DNA of 13,235 nucleotides from Acidobacteriota bacterium (GCA_003224195.1 QHYP01000155.1:1-13235); one strand, 5' to 3'; shown: positions 1 through 6,327, counted from the stretch's first letter. Numbers and translations: made by a program. The notes: generated from the sequence alone by a model not told the origin.

Positions 1-1
1 T

Positions 2-739
2 TTCATTGAAAGGACCGATTCAAACGAGACGTCTGGGGATTTAACTCTTAAAGTCAGACCCAAGATCAATGGTGTGCGCGAGGTGCAATTCGAGGGATTC
101 ATTCTTCACGCGCCCGACACTCACAACGTCGTGCAAACGCAGGAATGGCAGGGCACTTTCCGCGCCGATTTCAACAACGGCGACTACACTGACGACGATA
201 TCGTAGACGTGTTTACGCAGCGGATCACGACGCCATTTCACATTTACAAGAACGTGTTTATTCCGAACGGTCTGTACAAATTTACCCGCCATGAATTGAC
301 CTATGGGTCCGGCCAAGATCGTAGGTTCACTTACAATTTCTTCGAACGCTTCGGCGGCTATTACGGTGGGACTCTGAATGAATTCCGCGTGCGGGCCGAT
401 TATCGCCCGACTGCAAAGTTCTCGATCTCCGTTTCCGAGACGTGGGACCAGTTCCGGTTGCCCCTGCCGAATGGAAATTTTTCGGTCGTGCTCGCGAGCT
501 TACAAGGGAACTATTCGTTTAGCCGCTTCTTAACGTTCTCGAGCCTCATTCAGATGGATACTTCAAACACGCAAGCGGTCAGTGCCAATTTGCGTTTGAG
601 ATATAACTACCGCCCGGACAGCGACCTCTACATCATTTGCAACGTTGGGACACAATTCGCCAGCATTGCACCGGCGAACCCCCCGCAGGTCCGTGAGACC
701 CGCTTCGCAGTGAAATGGACCTATTCCTTCAATCCGTGA
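2..739 (+). CDS. DUF5916 domain protein, C-terminal part (5' end outside window)
   Basis: The frame is open from the left edge to a TGA at 737-739, giving 245 visible residues, so the start lies outside the window. The sequence alternates short hydrophobic and polar strands with many aromatic residues (for example YNFFERFGGYYGGT, RLRYNYRPDSDLYIICNVGT, ETRFAVKWTYSF). This is the beta-barrel-like C-terminus I know from DUF5916 proteins, which usually carry an N-terminal family-9 carbohydrate-binding-like domain after a signal peptide. These proteins are predicted to sit in the outer membrane, and their substrate is unknown. A GTG at 74 could be mistaken for a start, but homologous-looking sequence continues upstream of it. 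No neighbour suggests a pathway. Family assignment is fairly sure; function is not known. Confidence 0.8.
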   Translation, partial: FIERTDSNETSGDLTLKVRPKINGVREVQFEGFILHAPDTHNVVQTQEWQGTFRADFNNGDYTDDDIVDVFTQRITTPFHIYKNVFIPNGLYKFTRHELTYGSGQDRRFTYNFFERFGGYYGGTLNEFRVRADYRPTAKFSISVSETWDQFRLPLPNGNFSVVLASLQGNYSFSRFLTFSSLIQMDTSNTQAVSANLRLRYNYRPDSDLYIICNVGTQFASIAPANPPQVRETRFAVKWTYSFNP

Positions 740-795
740 AGGACGCGCGAGCTTGTTGACTTGCCTGAACCTCGATTTGTCTCGGCTCCGGCAAA

Positions 796-825
796 TTGTG
801 ATTAAATTGGTCTTTAGGCTGATAT
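796..825 (+). promoter_or_regulatory. Candidate sigma70-type promoter upstream of the chrB-like gene
   Basis: TTGTGA (796-801) and TGATAT (820-825) are separated by 18 bp in an AT-richer island of the 262-bp gap between the DUF5916 gene and the chrB-like gene. The overlapping sequence GATTAAATTGGTC (800-812) looks partly like an Rrf2-type operator. The promoter would leave a leader of about 170 nt before the ATG at 1002. No other clear signal was found in 740-1001. Weak evidence. Confidence 0.25.
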
Positions 826-1001
826 GTCAGACCTGCCAGTAACTGGAGCCGTTAGCCACTTCTGGACGATGGGGAGCAGAAAAAGGCGGCAAATCTCACC
901 CTATCGCCCGCCGGTTCGGTACGAGCGCACCGTGACGCATTCGAGAGCCACAACCGCACGATTGCTTTAAGGTTCGCGAATGGGTATAACGGCTGGTTGT
1001 A

Positions 1002-1961
1002 ATGACTATAACAAACAGAAAGCGGGAGGCGCCGTGGCTGCTCTTCATCCTCAGTCTCCCGACCAAGCGCGCGAGCCAGCGCGTAGAGGTCTGGCGCAAG
1101 CTCCAACGGTACGGCGCGATCCCACTCGGGAACTCGGGATACCTGCTGCCGAACAATCCGGTCTGCCGGGAGCGGTTCGAATGGCTGGCCACGGCGACTC
1201 GGAGTTATTCGGGAGAGGCTTCCGTCGTGGCCGTGCAGGCGATTGACAATTTCTCCCACGCGCAACTCCGGGAAAGATTCATTGCAGCGAGTTCGGCGCA
1301 ATACCAGGAATTGCTCCGCGAGGCGCGCAGGCAAGCCTCGCTGCCCACTCCCAAGCGTAGCCCGGCGGCGAGCACGGCGTTGCGACGCAAGTTTCTCCAA
1401 ATTGTCGAGACGGATTTTTTCACCAGCCCATTTCGGAAGCGCGCGGCGGAGACCTTGGAAGCTTTCGAGGCTCAATCTGCTGCGGCGCCTGCCAAGCCAT
1501 CCGATAAGCCCGCTCATTCTCGGAGGTATCAGAACCAGCTATGGGTGACGCGCCACCGGCCGGGCGTGGATCGAGTGTTCTCGGCTTGGCTGCTTCGCCG
1601 GTTCATCGACCGGCGAGCGCGATTCACGTTCGCCAGCCGGGAGAGCGTTCCCGCGAAAGCGATACCCTTCGATATGTTTCAAGGGGGATTCGGCCATCGG
1701 GGCGAGGATTGCACCTTTGAAACGCTGGTGAAGGAATTTCACATCCGGGATCGCAAAGTTCGCGCCATGGCCGAAATGGTGCACGATGCCGACCTTGGCG
1801 ACGACAAGTTCGGCCGCAAAGAAGGCTTTGGCATCGACGAGGTCTTAAAAGGATGGGGCAAACAGCAAATGTCGGACCATGAAATTCTTAAGCGCGGCAT
1901 GGCAATGATCGAGGGGCTGTATCACTCTTTGCATCGAATGGCAGGCAACGCGATTTCTTGA
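1002..1961 (+). CDS. chrB: ChrB-like chromate resistance protein (ChrB N- and C-terminal domains)
   Basis: The 319-residue protein has two parts joined by an Ala/Pro/Lys-rich linker at about 160-178. Residues about 12-155 fit the ChrB N-terminal domain. Residues about 178-310 fit the chromate-resistance domain, including WVTRHRPGVDRVFSAWLLRRF, GHRGEDCTFETL (231-242) and HDADLGDDKFGRKEG (261-275). In studied bacteria ChrB is a chromate-responsive regulator or accessory factor encoded next to the efflux pump ChrA. Here no chrA is seen within the window on either side, so the role could be regulatory for a distant gene or something else. A TAA at 987-989 closes the frame upstream, so ATG 1002 is the first possible ATG. 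No strong Shine-Dalgarno sequence precedes it. It is the only complete gene on the + strand. Domain call good, physiological role inferred. Confidence 0.85.
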   Translation: MTITNRKREAPWLLFILSLPTKRASQRVEVWRKLQRYGAIPLGNSGYLLPNNPVCRERFEWLATATRSYSGEASVVAVQAIDNFSHAQLRERFIAASSAQYQELLREARRQASLPTPKRSPAASTALRRKFLQIVETDFFTSPFRKRAAETLEAFEAQSAAAPAKPSDKPAHSRRYQNQLWVTRHRPGVDRVFSAWLLRRFIDRRARFTFASRESVPAKAIPFDMFQGGFGHRGEDCTFETLVKEFHIRDRKVRAMAEMVHDADLGDDKFGRKEGFGIDEVLKGWGKQQMSDHEILKRGMAMIEGLYHSLHRMAGNAIS

Positions 1962-2038
1962 GGTGGCAGGCTATTTCTGTCCGTGTGGGCCCCGCTCGCT
2001 CCGGCTCCCGGCGGTGTTGCGGGCGCCTCAATCGGCCG

Positions 2039-2090
2039 GTTGATCGCTTGCGGAGTTTACCCCGATTCATCGGGGCGGTCACGCGTGAGG
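2039..2090 (+). repeat. Composite palindromic repeat (GTTGACC/GGTCAC family)
   Basis: A degenerate left part, GTTGATCGCTTGCGGA, is followed by GTTTACC, a hairpin of CCCCGA-TTCA-TCGGGG, and the constant right end CGGTCAC with tail GCGTGAGG. It fills much of the 159-bp gap between the convergent chrB-like and nth genes. The CCCCGA/TCGGGG stem may act as a transcription barrier for either gene, but neither strand has a T-run. Confidence 0.8.
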
Positions 2091-2120
2091 ATGTGAGTTC
2101 GGTTGCCTAAGGCCGCGGCG

Positions 2121-2858
2121 CTACACCGTTTTGTCCTTGGAGTAGCAGAGCGATTCGAGATTGCATTCCACGCACTTCGGTTTGCGCGCCTGGCAGACGC
2201 GCCGGCCGTGCCAGATAAACTGGTGGGAGAACAAAATCCATTTGTCCTTAGGAATCACCTGCATCAAATCTTGCTCGATCTTTTTTGGATCGTCGTTGCG
2301 GGAGAAATCCAAACGTTTCGCCAGGCGCTGCACGTGCGTATCGACGACGATGCCCGAGGAGATGCCGTAAGCGGTGCCGAGAACCACGTTGGCCGTCTTA
2401 CGAGCCACGCCTGGAAGCGTGAGCAACTCCTCCATCGTGCGCGGTACTTTCCCCCCGAACGTCTCGACGATCGCTTTGCTTGCGCCGATGATGGATTTCG
2501 TCTTGTTGCGGAAGAATCCCGTCGGCCGGATTTCCTGCTCGAGGTCTTTCGGGGTGGCGTAGGCGAAAGCTTCCGGAGTCGGATACTTGACGTAGAGCGT
2601 CTTCGTCACCTCGTTTACGCGCCTGTCCGTGCACTGCGCCGAGAGGATCGTTGAGATCAACAACTGGAAGGGATACTCGTGCTTCAGTTCGCAGCTTGCG
2701 ACGGGATAAGCCTCGTCAAGTTTCGCGAGGATCGCCTGCACGCGCTTGGGATCGATTCCAGCGCGACGCACCGTCTTTGCCGCAAGAGGCCTTTTTGCGC
2801 GCTTCGACTGCTTTGCTTTTGCGGCACGCGCCCTCTTGATTTTTGTTTTTGGGGCCAT
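2121..2858 (-). CDS. nth: Endonuclease III, DNA N-glycosylase/AP lyase
   Basis: This base-excision-repair enzyme removes oxidised pyrimidines and cleaves the abasic site. The 245-residue protein shows the helix-hairpin-helix LPGVARKTANVV (148-159) containing the catalytic lysine K154, the catalytic aspartate D173 in VVDTH, and the iron-sulfur cluster loop with C222, C229, C232 and C238 in the family spacing C-x6-C-x2-C-x5-C. A Lys/Arg/Ala-rich extension of about 35 residues precedes the usual core and may aid DNA binding. It follows rdgB after 101 bp. A TATAGT hexamer (2869-2874 on the opposite strand) lies only 10 nt from the ATG and no Shine-Dalgarno sequence is visible, so a nearly leaderless own transcript is possible. 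Function certain at family level. Confidence 0.96.
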   Translation of the reverse strand: MAPKTKIKRARAAKAKQSKRAKRPLAAKTVRRAGIDPKRVQAILAKLDEAYPVASCELKHEYPFQLLISTILSAQCTDRRVNEVTKTLYVKYPTPEAFAYATPKDLEQEIRPTGFFRNKTKSIIGASKAIVETFGGKVPRTMEELLTLPGVARKTANVVLGTAYGISSGIVVDTHVQRLAKRLDFSRNDDPKKIEQDLMQVIPKDKWILFSHQFIWHGRRVCQARKPKCVECNLESLCYSKDKTV

Positions 2859-2905
2859 GGGAGCGAAAACTATAGCACACCGCTGAGCTCGAATATCTTT
2901 GGGGC

Positions 2906-2923
2906 GGCAGGATGGAACCTGCC
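2906..2923. other. Small inverted repeat between rdgB and nth
   Basis: GGCAGG and CCTGCC flank the six bases ATGGAA, giving a 6-bp stem in the 101-bp spacer. There is no T-run on either strand, so it is not a convincing intrinsic terminator. It could still stabilise an mRNA end. Confidence 0.35.
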
Positions 2924-2936
2924 TCTAGGGCGAAGC

Positions 2937-2974
2937 GTTGACCGCTTGCGGTCACACCGTCAGTTGACCGCAAG
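2937..2974 (+). repeat. Palindromic repeat plus half-copy at the rdgB 3' end
   Basis: 2937-2958 reads GTTGACCGCTTGCGGTCAC plus a short tail, with arms TGACCG and CGGTCA around CTTG. Four bases later a half-copy, GTTGACCGCAAG (2963-2974), follows. The rdgB stop codon (2960-2962, opposite strand) lies between the two, and the half-copy encodes the last residues of RdgB. Confidence 0.8.
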
Positions 2975-3598
2975 AAAGGCGAGCAGTTTGCGAAACGCTT
3001 TCCCTCGATGACTGTGCAGGTTCTTTTCCTCCGCGCGCAGTTCCGCAAACGTCTTGTCGAGGGGAGGGAAGTAGAAGACGGGGTCGTAACCGAAGCCGCC
3101 GCTTCCGCGAGGCGATGTGAGAATTTCTCCGTCCACTCGATCTGTCACGACGGCGAGTGCGCGGCCACGCTCGGCGAGCGCGATGGCGCAAACGAAATAT
3201 GCAGCGCGCTCGGAACCTTTCTTTTCCGCCATTTCGCGCAGCAGCTTCTCGATCCGTTGCGGACTCGTCCCTTGCGGCCCGGCGTAACGCGCCGAATGAA
3301 CGCCGGGTGCGCCGCCGAGCGCGGGCACCACGAGTCCCGAATCGTCGGCAAAAATCATTCCGCCGCGCACGCGCGAGTAGTGCAGGGCCTTGCTCAGGGC
3401 GTTTTCGGCAAACGTCGGAGCGTTTTCGGGAAAGGGAGGGATCTCGTCGAACCGGGGCAGCGCTTCCAGCTCGATCGAGGCGGTCGCCGAAGTTGACCCC
3501 GACCAGGTCGGGGTCACACGTGAGAAGGTCCGCGCCAGAGCGCGGAACTCCGCGAGTTTCCCCTCGTTCGAAGAAGCGAGAAACAATCTAGCGGGCAC
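2960..3598 (-). CDS. rdgB: XTP/dITP pyrophosphatase (RdgB/HAM1), with a repeat-encoded insert
   Basis: This is a house-cleaning nucleotidase that hydrolyses XTP, dITP and ITP to monophosphates. The 212 residues contain the family motifs SSNEGKLAEF (9-18), TFAENAL (62-68), ADDSGL (84-89), SARYAG (102-107), GGFGYDPVF (167-175) and EEKN...SHR (190-198). The chosen start is the GTG at 3598, which overlaps the end of rph by 11 bp and lets LFLASSNEGK begin at the usual place. The frame stays open to 3736, but that extension would lie wholly inside rph. Residues about 26-37 (SRVTPTWSGSTS) are encoded by a 33-bp palindromic repeat and have no counterpart in the RdgB sequences I know. Without them the spacing looks normal. 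The C-terminal VN and the stop also come from repeat sequence. All visible catalytic motifs are intact, so the enzyme is probably active. Confidence 0.93.
   Translation of the reverse strand: MPARLFLASSNEGKLAEFRALARTFSRVTPTWSGSTSATASIELEALPRFDEIPPFPENAPTFAENALSKALHYSRVRGGMIFADDSGLVVPALGGAPGVHSARYAGPQGTSPQRIEKLLREMAEKKGSERAAYFVCAIALAERGRALAVVTDRVDGEILTSPRGSGGFGYDPVFYFPPLDKTFAELRAEEKNLHSHRGKAFRKLLAFLAVN
3492..3524 (+). repeat. 33-bp palindromic repeat inside rdgB
   Basis: Constant left end GTTGACC and right end GGTCACACGTGAG. The 10-bp arms GACCCCGACC and GGTCGGGGTC are perfect complements around one A. Its length is a multiple of three and it is read through on the opposite strand without a stop. 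The other two frames of that strand include one open frame (used by the copy in the amidase gene) and one containing TGA. Confidence 0.9.
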
Positions 3599-4325
3599 GG
3601 GCAGCGAATTGGACGGGAAGAACGGCGCGCTGTTGTTCGGTGAGGCGGCGAATTCCGGCGGCCGCCAGTGCGAGAAGATCCTGCATCTCGCCGCCGCTGA
3701 AGGGTTGGCCTTCCGCGGTTGCCTGAATTTCGACAAACTTTCCGCTGCCGGTCATAACCACGTTCATGTCCACTTCAGCGCGTGAGTCTTCTTCGTAGGC
3801 GAGATCAAGAAGCGCTCGGCCGTCCACGATCCCGACGCTTGTGGCGGCTACCGTATCGGTCAGCGGCAGAGTCTTCAAGATTCCCGCGGCGACCAGCCGT
3901 TCGCAGGCCAGCGCTAGTGCCACGAATGCGCCGGTGATTGAGGCTGTGCGCGTGCCGCCGTCGGCCTGGATGACGTCGCAGTCGAGCCATGCGGTTCGCT
4001 CGCCTAGCGCTTCCTGCTTCGTCACCGCGCGCAACGACCGGCCGATGAGGCGTTGGATCTCGAGCGTTCTTCCGGACTGTTTGCCGCGCGCCGCTTCGCG
4101 CGGCGTGCGCTGTTCGGTCGCACGCGGGAGCATGCCGTACTCCCCGGTCACCCAGCCCTTTCCGCTTCCCTTCATGAACGCTGGAACACCATCGTCCACC
4201 GTCGCCGTGCAGATCACGCGCGTGTTTCCAAGCTCGATCAGGACGCTGCCCTCGGCGGTAGAGATGAAGTCCGCGGCGATCTTCACAGGCCGCATTTGGT
4301 CGGCGCTGCGACCGTCGATTCGCAC
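3588..4325 (-). CDS. rph: Ribonuclease PH
   Basis: This is a phosphate-dependent 3'-5' exoribonuclease that trims tRNA 3' ends. The 245 residues run from RIDGR.ADQMRPVKI through GKGWVTGEYGMLPRAT, SGRTLEIQRLIGRSLRAV (84-101, with phosphate-binding R86) and CDVIQADGGTRTASITGA (116-133), to the aspartates of LDLAYEEDSRAEVDMN (D180 and D186 by this numbering). Length and motifs are normal for the family. I chose GTG 4325 because GGAAGGAG lies 5 nt before it; the GTG at 4349 in the same frame has no such site and would add eight residues. Its stop overlaps the rdgB start. GerM, RNase PH and the RdgB homologue YsnA are neighbours in Bacillus subtilis too. Confidence 0.97.
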   Translation of the reverse strand: MRIDGRSADQMRPVKIAADFISTAEGSVLIELGNTRVICTATVDDGVPAFMKGSGKGWVTGEYGMLPRATEQRTPREAARGKQSGRTLEIQRLIGRSLRAVTKQEALGERTAWLDCDVIQADGGTRTASITGAFVALALACERLVAAGILKTLPLTDTVAATSVGIVDGRALLDLAYEEDSRAEVDMNVVMTGSGKFVEIQATAEGQPFSGGEMQDLLALAAAGIRRLTEQQRAVLPVQFAARAR

Positions 4326-4330
4326 AATGG

Positions 4331-4338
4331 CTCCTTCC
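4331..4338 (-). promoter_or_regulatory. Ribosome binding site deciding the rph start
   Basis: The minus strand reads GGAAGGAG, five bases before GTG 4325. It is one of the best Shine-Dalgarno matches in the window and favours this GTG over the one at 4349, whose reading frame would place the site inside the coding sequence. Confidence 0.75.
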
Positions 4339-4371
4339 CGCCCGCCCACGCACTTTGGCGGGTTGCCCGAA

Positions 4372-5052
4372 TCACGGCTTTCGCTCGGGCTGGCTCAGTT
4401 TGCCGGGCGCAGAGGTGGGTGTCAACATTTCCGGCGCAACGGCAGCGCTGGCGACGGCTCCTTTCGTGTTGACCACAAACGTCCCGGTCAGGTCCACGTG
4501 ACCTGCAAGAGTTTCCGCTTCCTGGCCGTGAATGAGAATCTTCAGCCGCTGCACCTGCGGCACGTTGGCTTCCAGCGTGCGCGCAATCGAATCCACTGCC
4601 ATCTGCTCGCTTTCGATCCCGGAGGGCAGTGACGTCGCCATCGGGTCGGAAAAATCCGCCACGCCCGTGCCGTCGGGGAGCAAATAAAATTCGAGCAGCG
4701 CGGCGTCCGGTGGCAACGTGCGCAAATCGGCGTCAACGGGACCCGCGAGCAGCGTGTCCAGCACCTGTTTTGCGCGCAAGACGGGATCGTTCGAGAGCGG
4801 CATCTGCACGGAAACGGCGGCGAGCGCGCCGTCCTGCTCGGGGCTCGCCCAGAAAAGCGATGTTTTTACGCGCGGCTCGCTGGAATTGACGATTGTCGGA
4901 TGCAGCAATTCGCGCCGAGCCTGCTCTTCCGATTGCACTTGCAGGCGAGCCGAGCGTTTGACGCTGCGCCGCAGCAAGGGCAGGAAAACTGCGGCCACGA
5001 GCACGGCTGCAGCTAGTCCTATGAAAAGCCATTGGCGCCAGCGCGGATTCAT
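4372..5052 (-). CDS. GerMN-domain membrane-anchored protein
   Basis: The 226-residue protein begins with a short basic N-terminus, a membrane segment at about 9-27 (LFIGLAAAVLVAAVFLPLL) and a charged linker. A GerMN domain follows at about 85-192, with LRAKQVLDTLLAGP, FYLLPDGTGVADFSD (122-136) and the closing HGQEAETLAGHVDLTGTF (175-192). The tail is Ala/Pro-rich. GerMN domains occur in Bacillus GerM and other envelope proteins that work with peptidoglycan enzymes. The start ATG overlaps the amidase stop as ATGA, so the two are probably translated together and act together in the periplasm (inference). An in-frame extension to 5340 lies inside the amidase gene and is rejected. The exact role in a Gram-negative bacterium is unknown. 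Confidence 0.88.
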   Translation of the reverse strand: MNPRWRQWLFIGLAAAVLVAAVFLPLLRRSVKRSARLQVQSEEQARRELLHPTIVNSSEPRVKTSLFWASPEQDGALAAVSVQMPLSNDPVLRAKQVLDTLLAGPVDADLRTLPPDAALLEFYLLPDGTGVADFSDPMATSLPSGIESEQMAVDSIARTLEANVPQVQRLKILIHGQEAETLAGHVDLTGTFVVNTKGAVASAAVAPEMLTPTSAPGKLSQPERKP

Positions 5053-5885
5053 CCCCCGCCTCCGGGCGGCCAGGAGTCGTAGACTGGCTTGAAGCTGGCG
5101 ATCGCGCGGGCCACAGCGTCGGCAACGCCCGGAAGCATGCGGTCCAGCTCGCTGCGATCGTCCACGGACACGCTCGAGAGCTCTACGGCAATCGCAGGCG
5201 CTGCGATGCTCCGCAGTTGGCGAATCGCCGCAGTCGGAGCAGAGTTCGGCGAGCCCTTGAACTGTTTTGCCAATTCCCCCTGAGCAATATCGGCAAGCTT
5301 GCGGCTGAGCGTCAGAAACGCGGCTTGCGCGCGGTTCCACGGGAGAAGACCTCCGGGCGCGGCCAAATTTCCGGGCGCGTCGGGGCAGGTATAAACCCGC
5401 ACCGTGCCCGGCAATCCGGTAGAACCGGCGTGAAGGCTCACGAAGATTGCGCCGCTCTGCGCGTTTGCCAGCGCCGAGCGGTCGTCAAAGGACGGATTGT
5501 CATTGCCCTGGCGTGTGAAGATCACTTGAAATCCTTCTTTTTCGAGCGCCGCTCTCAGGTTGCTCGCGAGCGCCACCACGACATCGCTTTCGTGCAAGCC
5601 TGCGCCGCCTCGCGCGCCTGGATCCGTGCCTCCATGCGCCGGGTCGAGGACGACGACACTGAGCGTTGGCCGCGCCGGCGGTGTCAAAGTCGGCCGAACG
5701 GGGACGCCGGACTGAGATGCACCGGGAGTTTGGCTGGCGGGAGCAGTCGCCGAAGGTGCCTGATGCGAAGGGGGTATGAGAAAGCCGGTTAGGTTGACCC
5801 CGACCTGGACGGGGTCACACGTTAGTAGGACAAGCACGCCGGCGAGAAAGGGGAACACAGCTGCGTTACGCACACCGTGCAGCAT
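5049..5885 (-). CDS. N-acetylmuramoyl-L-alanine amidase (Amidase_3), with a repeat-encoded N-terminus
   Basis: This is a zinc hydrolase that cuts the bond between N-acetylmuramic acid and the stem peptide. The 278 residues comprise a hydrophobic N-terminus (about 8-22), a Pro/Ser/Ala-rich linker (about 38-74) and the catalytic domain (about 76-268). Expected zinc ligands are H84 in LDPAHGG, E99 in LHESD and H152 in SLHAGS, with catalytic E235 in AVELSS. Residues 21-31 (LTCDPVQVGVN) are encoded by a 33-bp palindromic repeat that lengthens or replaces the end of the signal peptide. A cysteine at 23 comes from the repeat; LLTC is a poor lipobox because of the Thr. Another repeat copy ends 6 bp upstream of the ATG, and no Shine-Dalgarno sequence is visible. 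It is the first gene of the operon with the GerMN protein, rph and rdgB. Confidence 0.92.
   Translation of the reverse strand: MLHGVRNAAVFPFLAGVLVLLTCDPVQVGVNLTGFLIPPSHQAPSATAPASQTPGASQSGVPVRPTLTPPARPTLSVVVLDPAHGGTDPGARGGAGLHESDVVVALASNLRAALEKEGFQVIFTRQGNDNPSFDDRSALANAQSGAIFVSLHAGSTGLPGTVRVYTCPDAPGNLAAPGGLLPWNRAQAAFLTLSRKLADIAQGELAKQFKGSPNSAPTAAIRQLRSIAAPAIAVELSSVSVDDRSELDRMLPGVADAVARAIASFKPVYDSWPPGGGG
5793..5825 (+). repeat. 33-bp palindromic repeat inside the amidase signal-peptide region
   Basis: Same length and ends as the copy at 3492-3524: GTTGACCCC on the left and GGGGTCACACGTTAG on the right. The arms GACCCCGACC and GGACGGGGTC pair with one A-A mismatch. The tail has T where the other copies have G. 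It supplies exactly 11 codons to the amidase, in a different frame from that used in rdgB. Confidence 0.88.
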
Positions 5886-5891
5886 ACCAAA

Positions 5892-6097
5892 GTTGACCGC
5901 TACACGGTCACGCGTGCAAATGACCGCGGCGTCTACCCCGATTCCATCGGGGCGGTCACGCGTGAGGTTGACCGCTCACGGAGTTTCGCGCTTGGCGTTT
6001 ACCCCGACCTGTCCCGATCCTCTCGGGACGATGTTGGTCGGGGCGTCCCGGTTGCTTTTACCGGGAAGCCCGACTTGTCGGGGCGGTCACACGCGAG
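5892..6097 (+). repeat. Array of nested palindromic repeats
   Basis: Three head-to-tail units of the GTTGACC/GGTCAC family. Unit 1 (5892-5916) has TGACCG and CGGTCA around CTACA. Unit 2 (about 5920-5966) has a shortened left end, the stem CCCCGAT-TCC-ATCGGGG and the tail GGTCACGCGTGAG. Unit 3 (5967-6097) starts GTTGACCGC and holds, in order, CCCCGACC/GGTCGGGG enclosing GTCCCGA/TCGGGAC, then CCCGG/CCGGG, then CCCGAC/GTCGGG, and ends GGTCACACGCGAG. Unit 3 therefore contains hairpins within hairpins. All units point the same way. Confidence 0.85.
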
Positions 6098-6107
6098 AAT
6101 GTCCGGC

Positions 6108-6187
6108 AGTGAGTCGGTTTCCGAGTACCCGACCAACCGGGAACTACTCCATTCGTGGACACAAGCGCGTTTGTCGGTACTAATCCG
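6108..6187 (+). repeat. Dispersed ~80-bp repeat, copy 1
   Basis: Shares GTTTCCGAGTAC, then CAACCGGGA, then CGGTACT.ATCCG with the reverse complement of 8947-9027. The spacing is 57 versus 58 bp between the first and last blocks. Identity is about two thirds by eye and higher (about 30 of 39) in the first half. It begins 10 bp after the palindromic array. Confidence 0.65.
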
Positions 6188-6327
6188 ACGGACGACCGAT
6201 AACTTCCGGCTTGCCCGTGATCCGGGCACAATCCCGAAAGGCGCCGCTAATCGGCTGCGAAGGAGGTCACTTCCAGGCGCGGTCGGCTATACAGCAAAGT
6301 GGTTTCTGGCCATCGCGACGGTCCGCC

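Noticed and set aside
852..1517. 221-residue open frame opposite the chrB-like gene
   Set aside because: The chrB-like frame has clear domain motifs; the opposite frame is Arg/Leu/Ser-rich without motifs.
2103..2654. 183-residue open frame opposite nth
   Set aside because: It is the shadow of a well-conserved gene on the other strand and has no recognisable motif.
3599..3736. 46-residue N-terminal extension of RdgB
   Set aside because: It lies wholly inside rph, lacks the family pattern, and the GTG at 3598 places the N-terminal motif at the normal position.
3841..4632. 263-residue open frame opposite rph and the GerMN gene
   Set aside because: Antisense shadow in GC-rich DNA; it spans two real genes and has low-complexity composition.
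5817..5825. Lipoprotein cysteine in the amidase (LLTC)
   Set aside because: Thr directly before Cys is outside the normal lipobox, and the Cys is encoded by the repeat; a lipoprotein is not supported.
5891..5919. Amidase promoter TTGCAC with TCAACT at 17 bp on the minus strand
   Set aside because: The -10 match is poor, both boxes lie in repeat sequence, and a start site would fall at or inside the ATG.
5892..6097. CRISPR-like array
   Set aside because: Units are palindromic and of unequal length, there are no regular spacers, and no cas genes are nearby.
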